From an uncultured Lachnospiraceae bacterium (GTDB taxonomy: Bacteria > Bacillota > Clostridia > Lachnospirales > Lachnospiraceae), in contig CAMNWW010000040.1 of the NCBI GenBank assembly GCA_946566415.1, forward strand, positions 1 to 12,164: a DNA stretch of 12,164 nucleotides. The letters are read 5' to 3'. Within the stretch, counting starts at the first letter, position 1. Every line of letters starts with the position of its first letter. The position numbers and the translations under genes were made by a program. The notes beneath the pieces were generated by a model that was given only the letters and a program-made list of their open reading frames with translations, was not told the origin of the DNA and did no database searches. Shown here piece by piece: positions 1-4,888 of the stretch.

Positions 1-89
1 TTTTGTAAAATTATAACAGTAAAAACATAGTAGGTGGTGCCATAAAGAGAAAATTTTATGAAATATAGCAGTTCATTATGGAAAAATCT

Positions 90-118
90 TTGACATATCC
101 ATAGTATAGTGTTAATAT
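90..118 (+). promoter_or_regulatory. Sigma-A-type promoter for the convergent (antitoxin-like) RNA
   Basis: TTGACA at 90-95 and TAATAT at 113-118 are separated by exactly 17 nt, with transcription expected to start near 125. It points rightward at the small minus-strand peptide gene, and no good plus-strand ORF follows it before the terminator at 171-212. The role as driver of an antisense RNA is inferred from this layout. Positions 1-89 hold nothing else that I can identify. Confidence 0.7.
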
Positions 119-124
119 GATTAT

Positions 125-212
125 AGAAAGGGTGCTACCGATAGACGGTTAGCCCGGTATATAAGTGAAACAAAAATTGCCGCTTAGTTTACCAGACAGG
201 GCGGTTATTTTT
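125..212 (+). ncRNA. Candidate antisense (antitoxin-like) RNA
   Basis: A strong promoter at 90-118 and a terminator at 171-212 bound a predicted RNA of about 85-90 nt with no convincing ORF. It converges on the small hydrophobic peptide gene at 205-300, and its 3' end overlaps the 3' part of that mRNA. This is the layout of type I toxin-antitoxin loci such as txpA/RatA, bsrG/SR4 and fst/RNAII. Its 5' end carries GGGTGCTACC (130-139) and CGGTTAG (146-152), which recur at the 5' end of the opposing transcript. The exact ends are predictions; only the promoter, terminator and orientation are visible. Confidence 0.5.
171..212. terminator. Bidirectional intrinsic terminator between convergent transcripts
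   Basis: CCGC (180-183) pairs with GCGG (201-204), and a further imperfect stem forms inside (GTTT with AGAC). A T-rich run follows on each side: TTATTTTTG at 205-213 for the plus strand, and AAAAA at 172-176, read as TTTTT, on the minus strand. It can therefore end both the rightward RNA and the leftward peptide mRNA. Shared bidirectional terminators are a known feature of Fst-type par loci. Confidence 0.6.
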
Positions 213-300
213 GTGATTTATTGCTTCCGATGGTATATCCAAGTCCGAAAGAGGTCAAGCATAAGCTAATTACTGCAATCAGACCTTCAATAGTCAACAT
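205..300 (-). CDS. Small hydrophobic peptide, holin-like / type I toxin-like
   Basis: This 31-residue peptide begins MLTIEGLIAV and ends GSNKSQK. It has one hydrophobic membrane-spanning stretch (about residues 5-25) and a short polar, positively charged tail, as in small type I toxins and proteins annotated as putative holin-like toxins. The start at 300 is chosen because AGGAGG lies 8 nt upstream. An in-frame ATG at 306 would add Met-Pro but sits only 2 nt from that site. A promoter at 425-453 drives it through a long structured leader, and a convergent RNA unit faces it. By analogy it would insert in the membrane and be harmful unless silenced by the convergent RNA. Toxicity is inferred; the peptide, ribosome site and convergent layout are visible. 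Confidence 0.7.
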   Translation of the reverse strand: MLTIEGLIAVISLCLTSFGLGYTIGSNKSQK

Positions 301-357
301 TGGCATCCCCTCCTTTAGCAAGATTTCCGACAGATAGGCTGAGGATTTCTATGTAAA

Positions 358-378
358 CAGAGGGTCACAGTCCCTCTG
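358..378 (-). promoter_or_regulatory. Stable hairpin in the leader of the small-peptide mRNA
   Basis: CAGAGGG (358-364) and CCCTCTG (372-378) form a perfect 7-bp stem with a 7-nt loop in the untranslated leader of the leftward mRNA, upstream of its ribosome binding site. A long structured leader is typical of type I toxin mRNAs. The function here is inferred. Confidence 0.45.
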
Positions 379-424
379 CTGAAGGACTAACCGCCTACCG
401 TTTTTTGGTAGCACCCATGAAAAG

Positions 425-453
425 ATTATAACAATTTGAGTCTATATAATCAA
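425..453 (-). promoter_or_regulatory. Sigma-A-type promoter for the small-peptide gene
   Basis: On the minus strand TTGATT (448-453) and a perfect TATAAT (425-430) are 17 nt apart. Transcription should start near 418, just before the GGGTGCTACC repeat, giving a leader of about 118 nt before the peptide start at 300. Confidence 0.65.
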
Positions 454-531
454 TCCCTAAATCTTTTTGTTAAAATACTAATCCAAGTAACAAATCGACT
501 AATACGGGTTTATAAGGGAGTGAACAGGATA

Positions 532-786
532 ATGGTTTTCCATAAAAATCCTAAAACAATTGGTGCGCTTTCTTATATCGGATTGCTTATAATTTGGGGC
601 TTAATTGAACTTGTTATTGTGCCATTTATGGGACGGTGGCTAAGCACGCATGACATAGAATTTATAAAGGAAGCAGTTTTCAAAATTGTAATCTGGCTTG
701 TTCCTGCGATTCTTCTGTGCAGATATTATGATAATTTTTTAAAAGAACAAGAATATGAACGAGAGCAACAAGTGTTGCTTTTATAA
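532..786 (+). pseudogene. N-terminal fragment of a CPBP/Rce1-like membrane protease
   Basis: The 84-residue product has two predicted membrane segments (about residues 12-33 and 47-65). Its opening resembles the N-terminus of Clostridial CPBP-family (CAAX protease/bacteriocin-processing-like) intramembrane proteins, including GLLIIWGLIELVI and the later YYDNFLKE. Family members are usually 200 residues or more and carry catalytic EExxxR and HxxxN motifs later; none of that is present here. The sequence turns into a charged tail (EQEYEREQQ) and stops, so I read it as a truncated remnant. The ATG at 532 is preferred to an upstream TTG at 436, which would overlap the minus-strand promoter. The family assignment is from resemblance; an independent small membrane protein is possible. 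Confidence 0.45.
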
Positions 787-826
787 AAAGCAGGAACATT
801 TTGGTTCCTATTGTATTACATGCATA

Positions 827-855
827 TTGGGATCTTTTGTGTTTTATATTATGAT
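827..855 (+). promoter_or_regulatory. Possible promoter for a short transcript
   Basis: TTGGGA (827-832) and TATGAT (850-855) are separated by 17 nt, with a predicted start near 862. A short inverted repeat, TGTTTT (840-845) with AAAACA (858-863), overlaps it and could be an operator. The match is moderate, and AT-rich DNA gives false hits. Confidence 0.35.
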
Positions 856-930
856 ACAAAACATATTTCTGATCATGGGAAAGTGAAGCAACGTAGAAAA
901 TTCCAGTTTGTCGGAAAGATTGAATTGATG

Positions 931-961
931 GGGCTTTCAGGGAAATCGGAAAGCTCTTTTT
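931..961 (+). terminator. Intrinsic terminator
   Basis: GGGCTTTC (931-938) pairs with GAAAGCTC (949-956), 8 pairs including one G-T, followed at once by TTTTT (957-961). No intact gene ends directly before it. It either terminates a small RNA begun near 862 or is left over from a deleted gene. Confidence 0.6.
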
Positions 962-994
962 GAAGTTTTGCGACAGTAGTTGTTTCCGGCGCAG

Positions 995-1023
995 TTGAAG
1001 CACATTAAAAAAACTAGTATGTT
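995..1023 (+). promoter_or_regulatory. Possible promoter for the acetyltransferase gene
   Basis: TTGAAG (995-1000) and TATGTT (1018-1023) are spaced by 17 nt, giving a start near 1030 and a leader of about 50 nt to the ribosome site at 1066-1072. Match quality is moderate. Confidence 0.35.
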
Positions 1024-1103
1024 CCTAAGTTCTCTGATAGAGTTAACATATATATTAAATTGTAAAGGGAGGCGGTTGTAAATGAAAAATAGAAATACTT
1101 GTT

Positions 1104-1565
1104 ATGTTGAAAAAAATTGGAGGGAGAAAATATCATAGCCCTCCACAAAATTTGTATTTTGAATTAGAGACGGACGGTGTAAAATACCAGCTGGAACATT
1201 TTATAGTAGGCTATAGAAGCGATGATTTTTTTGAATCAATATTTCAAAATGATAATCAAGATATTCTTGTGGTAGATGCCGATGGAACAGTTATAGGATT
1301 TTCTCATGTTATCATATTGAAACAAAAAAATATAGCGTGCTTAAAACCAGAGACTGCAATCTATATACAAGATTTAGATGTTTTAGAGTGCGAGAGGAAC
1401 AAAGGGATTGGGACTTTACTTATAAAGGCTAGTAAGGAATACGGAAAAACAAAAGGAGCGGATTTTATTAGAACACAGGTTTTTCCACAAAATGTTGACG
1501 GTATGAGATTCTATGAAAGAAATGGTTTTTGTGAAATGATGAAAACGATTGAGAGTCAGCTTTGA
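1104..1565 (+). CDS. GNAT-family N-acetyltransferase, N-terminus disturbed
   Basis: The 153-residue open frame has a GNAT acetyl-CoA-binding core: strand beta4 IYIQDLDVLE, then R98-NK-G101-I-G103 (the R/QxxGxG/A signature), and the C-terminal GMRFYERNGF found in the family. It would transfer an acetyl group from acetyl-CoA to an amine; the substrate cannot be told. The ATG at 1104 lacks a ribosome site, whereas an ATG at 1082 has AGGGAGG 9 nt upstream. The 1082 frame is out by one base and ends after 18 codons. One base fewer in the A7 run at 1110-1116 would join the two into a 160-residue protein. The usual beta1 strand is not obvious, so the start may be frameshifted, mis-sequenced or degraded. 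Base composition matches the AT-rich left segment. Confidence 0.75.
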   Translation: MLKKIGGRKYHSPPQNLYFELETDGVKYQLEHFIVGYRSDDFFESIFQNDNQDILVVDADGTVIGFSHVIILKQKNIACLKPETAIYIQDLDVLECERNKGIGTLLIKASKEYGKTKGADFIRTQVFPQNVDGMRFYERNGFCEMMKTIESQL

Positions 1566-1604
1566 TTAGTGGAAGTAAGATAGGATTTTAAAGGAGCAAA
1601 AGAT

Positions 1605-2207
1605 ATGGTTTTCACTAATTGTACTGTTTGTTCTGTCTATGGAACAGACAACTCGTCCCAGACAAGGGTTCGGGTAAAATGCAGCGGGGAACAGATCACC
1701 CTGTATTTGATGAGGCAGAAAGAAGTTCCTGAGGGCGAGAAAATACGGATTGATTTTTATGACGAGCGGATCGGATGTGTAAAGACATACTGTGAGCTTC
1801 GGGTCAGGCAGAATAATGATTCGGCTGCGCGCGAACCATGGATCGCGGACTGCGATAGCCTAGAAGTGGCTGAGATTATACAGGACAGGCAGGGATTTCG
1901 TGCGAAGACGGAGAAAGAGACGATAATCAATTCTTTCGAGCAGGGAGAGATTAGAGCGGTCATCCATAATATCAGTGTGGGCGGTCTTTATTTTGTCACA
2001 ACAACAAGGTTAAGTTATGCGGATACGATCGAATTTTCTTATTGCTTTATGGAAAAGGAGTATCGTCTTCGGGCAACTGTACTTCGTGAAGAGGATTTTC
2101 AGGACGGGAATCTGGGATATGGCTGTCAGTTCACAGAGCTTCCCAAAGGAGCGAAGAGAGATATCCAGCAGTATGTGTTTCAGCGGCAGAATGGCGGTAT
2201 TTGGTGA
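1605..2207 (+). CDS. PilZ-domain protein, predicted cyclic di-GMP effector
   Basis: The C-terminal half is a PilZ domain (about residues 93-195). It has the arginine motif R95-QGF-R99 (RxxxR) followed by N122-I-S124-VG-G127 (D/NxSxxG), the two sites that bind c-di-GMP. The first 90 residues form a separate beta-rich region, comparable in position to the N-terminal domain of YcgR-like proteins, but I cannot assign it firmly. There is no signal peptide or membrane segment, so it should be cytosolic. The start is supported by AAAGGAG 8 nt before the ATG. It stands alone: no diguanylate cyclase, flagellar or secretion gene is visible nearby, so the output is unknown. A clear shift to higher GC begins about here. 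Confidence 0.85.
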   Translation: MVFTNCTVCSVYGTDNSSQTRVRVKCSGEQITLYLMRQKEVPEGEKIRIDFYDERIGCVKTYCELRVRQNNDSAAREPWIADCDSLEVAEIIQDRQGFRAKTEKETIINSFEQGEIRAVIHNISVGGLYFVTTTRLSYADTIEFSYCFMEKEYRLRATVLREEDFQDGNLGYGCQFTELPKGAKRDIQQYVFQRQNGGIW

Positions 2208-2274
2208 AATGCAACTGCCGGTTGACAAAGAGAATGGGCGGCTTTCTGGAATGCAACCGACATCTATGCTAGGA

Positions 2275-2303
2275 TTGATCATGAAAACAGCAGCTGATAT
2301 TAT
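2275..2303 (+). promoter_or_regulatory. Promoter for the membrane-bound XRE regulator
   Basis: TTGATC (2275-2280) and TATTAT (2298-2303) are 17 nt apart, with a start near 2310. That places the structured element beginning at 2319 at the extreme 5' end of the mRNA. The rest of the 2208-2310 gap shows nothing else convincing. Confidence 0.5.
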
Positions 2304-2318
2304 ATAGCAAGCGATATA

Positions 2319-2398
2319 CCCCTCATGCGGATGCATTCGGGATATCGTAACTCAATCGTCTAATCGGCGATGAAATTCATAATGTAAGGAGAGGAGAC
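2319..2398 (+). promoter_or_regulatory. Two-hairpin leader element, diverged copy of the 4690-4888 repeats
   Basis: Hairpin 1 pairs CCC (2320-2322) with GGG (2339-2341), has a TC/TC internal loop, then an inner stem ATGC (2325-2328)/GCAT (2333-2336) and the loop GGAT. Hairpin 2 pairs ATCGTC (2355-2360) with GGCGAT (2366-2371) around a 5-nt loop. Both match the tandem repeats before the response regulator in layout, and the linker keeps AACT followed by AATCG. The inner stem and one pair of hairpin 2 differ in sequence but still pair, which argues for selection on RNA structure. The element ends in the ribosome site (AGGAGAGGAG) before the ATG at 2402. Function is unknown. Confidence 0.55.
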
Positions 2399-2401
2399 AC
2401 T

Positions 2402-3406
2402 ATGATATTAGCGGATAAGATTATCAATCTTCGTAAGAGAGCGGGATGGTCCCAGGAGGAACTTGCGGGACAGCTTGGAGTCACCAGGCAGTCAGTGTCT
2501 AAATGGGAGGGCGCCCAGTCGGTGCCGGACATGGACAAGGTGATTCAGATGAGCCGGATTTTCGAGGTGACGACAGACTACTTGCTTAAAGATGAAATAG
2601 AGGAGCCAGAGTATGCCGCGGGAGAGACGCCTTCTGACGGCTGTACACAGCCGATGCGCCGTATAACAATGGAAGAGGCGTCGCACTACCTGGAATTAAG
2701 GCGCGAAGCAGCGCCAAAGATCGCGATAGCTACATTTCTATGTATCATTTCACCGATCTGTCTGCTGCTTCTTGACAGTTTAAGTGAATATAGGGTATTA
2801 AGGATTTCTGAGAATGTGGCGGGAGGGCTGGGGCTATGTATTCTGATGCTCTTTGTGACAGCCGGAGTCGCATTATTTATTTCATGCAGTGCAAAATCAA
2901 AGGAATTTGAGTATCTGGAAAAAGAAATATTTGAGACAGAATACGGAGTAACCGGGATGGTGAAGGAGAGGAAGAAGGAATTTCAGAACGCATACACGGG
3001 TCTAAATATTAAAGGAACGGTGCTTTGCATTTTGGCTGTGATACCACTGTTCATAGCGATGGGAATTGATAATGAATTTCTCGGTTCCATTGCCGTATGC
3101 CTGCTCATTTTTATGGTAGGGGTTGGCTGCATCCTCCTGATCTACGGCGGCGTGATACAGTCGTCCATGGAAAAACTGCTGCAGGAAGGTGATTACACAC
3201 GGGAAAATAAAGAGAAAAAGCATATCCTCGGACCGATCAGCGCAATCTATTGGTTGATCGTCACAGCAATCTACCTCTGGCTGATAATGGGGGCAAACGG
3301 TGACTGGGGAAACAGAGCGAACCGGGCGCTGTGGGCAGTCGCCGGCGTTGTCTATGGGATAGTTGTCGTTATTGTAAAACTGATCGAGCGGCTTCTAAAG
3401 AAATAA
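2402..3406 (+). CDS. XRE-family regulator with a six-segment membrane domain
   Basis: Residues 4-62 form an XRE/Cro-type helix-turn-helix: LRKRAGWSQEELAGQLGV, then TRQSVSKWE as recognition helix, then VPDMDKVIQMSRIFEVTTDYLL. A charged linker leads into a membrane part with hydrophobic segments at about 107-127, 140-162, 205-223, 227-250, 275-297 and 308-328. A 40-residue charged loop lies between the second and third. At 334 residues it is far longer than a plain XRE repressor. Clostridial proteins of this type are usually annotated as helix-turn-helix proteins with uncharacterised membrane regions. It presumably binds DNA while tethered to the membrane, perhaps sensing envelope state; that is inference. 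The start is set by a strong ribosome site. Its leader carries the two-hairpin element. Confidence 0.85.
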   Translation: MILADKIINLRKRAGWSQEELAGQLGVTRQSVSKWEGAQSVPDMDKVIQMSRIFEVTTDYLLKDEIEEPEYAAGETPSDGCTQPMRRITMEEASHYLELRREAAPKIAIATFLCIISPICLLLLDSLSEYRVLRISENVAGGLGLCILMLFVTAGVALFISCSAKSKEFEYLEKEIFETEYGVTGMVKERKKEFQNAYTGLNIKGTVLCILAVIPLFIAMGIDNEFLGSIAVCLLIFMVGVGCILLIYGGVIQSSMEKLLQEGDYTRENKEKKHILGPISAIYWLIVTAIYLWLIMGANGDWGNRANRALWAVAGVVYGIVVVIVKLIERLLKK

Positions 3407-3413
3407 AATGATA

Positions 3414-3442
3414 TTGAATAAAGAGGAGAAACAGCCTATAAT
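3414..3442 (+). promoter_or_regulatory. Promoter for the amidohydrolase gene
   Basis: TTGAAT (3414-3419) and a perfect TATAAT (3437-3442) are 17 nt apart, with a start near 3449. That leaves a leader of about 16 nt containing GGAGGTG before the ATG at 3465. It argues against the longer reading frame that begins at 3408. Confidence 0.6.
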
Positions 3443-3464
3443 TGAAGTTATCGGAGGTGTGAAA

Positions 3465-4616
3465 ATGAAAAGACTATTAGTTAAGAACGGATGGGTTCAC
3501 GACGCTGTCCGTCCGGAAAGCTATCAGGCGGATATTCTGGTAGAAGATGGGAAGATCACAAAGATCGGTACAGGCTTTGAGGCTGGGGATGCGGAAGTTA
3601 TCGACGCAGAGAGCTGCCAGGTGTATCCCGGATTTATTGACGCGCACTGTCATCTGGGCGTAGACGGATTCGGAATGGGATTTGAAGGAGAGGACTGTAA
3701 CGAGATGACGGATATTCTGACGCCGGAGCTGCGGGTTATCGACGCGATAAATCCGATGGACGAGACGTTTCCGATGGCAAGAGAAGGCGGCGTTACCTGC
3801 GTAGGCACCGGTCCCGGAAGCGCGAATGTATTGGGCGGAATGTTCGCGGTGATCAAGACCCAGGGGAAACGGGTAGACGATATGATCGTTAAATTCCCGG
3901 CTGCCATGAAGTGTGCTTTTGGGGAGAATCCGAAGCGCTGTTATAAGGAAAAGAGTAATTATTCACGTATGTCCACGGCTTCCAAGCTGCGGGTAACGCT
4001 CCGCGAGGCGAAAGAGTATCAGGAGCAGTTAAAGGAGGCAAAGACGGCAAAGGACAGACCAAAGTATAACGCAAAGCTGGAAGCGCTTCTACCGGTGCTG
4101 GATGGGGAAATTCCTCTGAAAGCCCACGCGCATCAGGCGAATGATTTATTCACAGCGATTCGGATTGCGAAGGAATTCGGGGTAAAATTGACTTTGGAGC
4201 ATTGTACAGACGGTTCGCTGATCGCAGAGGAGTTAGCGGCGGAAGGGTATCCGGTCTGCGTGGGACCGACTTTAGTTCACGCCTCAAAGATCGAGATGAG
4301 GAACGTAAGCTTTGAGACGCCGGGAATTTTGGCGAAGGCAGGATGCCAGGTGTCGATCATTACAGACTCGCCGGTGATTCCGCAGCAGTTCCTTCCACTG
4401 TGCGCCGGACTGGCAGTGAAGAATGGAATGGATGAGTTCGCCGCCCTTCAGGCAATCACCATCAACCCGGCGAAGCATTTGGGTGTGGAAGAGCGGGTCG
4501 GCTCCCTGGAAGAAGGAAAAGACGGCGATCTGGTCATCGCAGACGGTGATCCGATGCATTCACAGACAAGGATTCTGTATACAATCATTGACGGAGAAGT
4601 ATGTTTTAAGGCATAA
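3465..4616 (+). CDS. Metal-dependent amidohydrolase, imidazolonepropionase-related
   Basis: The 383-residue protein has the amidohydrolase-superfamily layout: an N-terminal beta-sandwich strand set, the metal motif H61-C-H63 after YPGFIDA, H221/H223 (KAHAHQ), H246 (LEHCTDG), D301 (IITDSP), and the C-terminal NPAKHLGVEERVGSLEEGKDGDLV return to the sandwich domain. It is expected to hydrolyse a C-N bond in a cyclic or linear amide using one or two divalent metals; K149 is a possible carbamylated ligand. It resembles the COG1228 (HutI-like) group, but no other histidine-degradation gene is present, so the substrate is unassigned. The start at 3465 is chosen because GGAGGTG precedes it; 3408 lacks such a site and precedes the promoter. 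No signal peptide, so it should be cytosolic. It is probably monocistronic. Confidence 0.85.
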   Translation: MKRLLVKNGWVHDAVRPESYQADILVEDGKITKIGTGFEAGDAEVIDAESCQVYPGFIDAHCHLGVDGFGMGFEGEDCNEMTDILTPELRVIDAINPMDETFPMAREGGVTCVGTGPGSANVLGGMFAVIKTQGKRVDDMIVKFPAAMKCAFGENPKRCYKEKSNYSRMSTASKLRVTLREAKEYQEQLKEAKTAKDRPKYNAKLEALLPVLDGEIPLKAHAHQANDLFTAIRIAKEFGVKLTLEHCTDGSLIAEELAAEGYPVCVGPTLVHASKIEMRNVSFETPGILAKAGCQVSIITDSPVIPQQFLPLCAGLAVKNGMDEFAALQAITINPAKHLGVEERVGSLEEGKDGDLVIADGDPMHSQTRILYTIIDGEVCFKA

Positions 4617-4617
4617 T
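4588..4617 (+). promoter_or_regulatory. Possible promoter for the response-regulator operon
   Basis: TTGACG (4588-4593) and CATAAT (4612-4617) are spaced by 18 nt and overlap the end of the amidohydrolase gene. Transcription from it, near 4624, would enter the terminator hairpin at 4640-4687 at once. No better promoter is visible between that terminator and the response regulator. Confidence 0.35.
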
Positions 4618-4639
4618 ACTTTACATAAGGTGTGAAAAC

Positions 4640-4687
4640 GACGCTGCAAAATAGATGTGCTCATCTATAGAGCAGCGTCCTCTTTTT
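4640..4687 (+). terminator. Strong intrinsic terminator after the amidohydrolase gene
   Basis: GACGCTGC (4640-4647) pairs with GCAGCGTC (4672-4679). Inside this, ATAGATG (4651-4657) pairs with CATCTAT (4662-4668) around a 4-nt loop. CTCTTTTT follows. It should end the amidohydrolase mRNA and may also act as an attenuator for the genes downstream. Confidence 0.85.
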
Positions 4688-4689
4688 AA

Positions 4690-4888
4690 CCCCTCGCGAA
4701 AGCTCGGGGTACCTGAACTAAAATCGCCTATCCGGCGATGAAAGGATAGAGGAAGCCCCTCGCGAAAGCTCGGGATACCTGAACTGAATCGCCTATTCGG
4801 CGATGAAAGGATAGAGGAATCCCCTCGCGAAAGCTCGGGGTACCTGAACTGAAATCGCCTATTCGGCGATGAAAGGGTAGAGGAAAAT
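4690..4888 (+). repeat. Three tandem 65-66 bp two-hairpin repeats before the response regulator
   Basis: Copies begin at 4690, 4756 and 4821 and are nearly identical. Each has hairpin 1 (CCCC, TC, GC, loop GAAA, GC, TC, GGGG), in which a TC/TC internal loop separates the outer stem from a 2-bp inner stem capped by a GNRA-type tetraloop. In copy 2 the outermost pair is lost. A linker, TACCTGAACT, follows, then hairpin 2, ATCGCC-TATTC-GGCGAT (TATCC loop in copy 1), then ATGAAAGG and GTAGAGGAA or ATAGAGGAA. In the third copy that last segment is the ribosome site of the ATG at 4889. A fourth, diverged copy is at 2319-2398. It could be a leader RNA switch, an RNA stability element or a dispersed repeat. 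Confidence 0.8.

Larger units (their letters stand above)
130..416. repeat. Imperfect inverted repeat bracketing the peptide locus
   Basis: GGGTGCTACC at 130-139 is matched by its exact reverse complement GGTAGCACCC at 407-416. Further in, CGGTTAG at 146-152 is matched by CTAACCG at 387-393. Because transcription comes in from both sides, both RNAs begin with the same sequence. The arms may serve RNA stability or cross-talk between the two RNAs, or may be terminal repeats of a small mobile cassette. I see no convincing target-site duplication outside the arms. Confidence 0.65.

Noticed and set aside
436..531. Upstream TTG start extending the CPBP-like fragment
   Set aside because: The extension overlaps the minus-strand promoter, has no ribosome site, and does not look like a protease N-terminus.
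680..1003. 107-codon open frame on the minus strand
   Set aside because: No ribosome site or family resemblance, and it runs across the plus-strand terminator and the CPBP-like fragment.
2222..2227. Perfect TTGACA upstream of the XRE gene
   Set aside because: At 16-18 nt downstream there is no -10-like hexamer; the pair at 2275-2303 is better.
2017..2307. 96-codon plus-strand frame overlapping the PilZ gene
   Set aside because: It overlaps a well-supported PilZ domain in another frame and runs into the XRE promoter region; no ribosome site.
3408..3464. Earlier ATG for the amidohydrolase
   Set aside because: No ribosome site, and a TTGAAT-17-TATAAT promoter lies within this stretch; the ATG at 3465 has GGAGGTG before it.
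4690..4888. CRISPR array reading of the tandem repeats
   Set aside because: Only three units with no unique spacers between them; the units abut directly and each contains two hairpins and a ribosome-site-like end.
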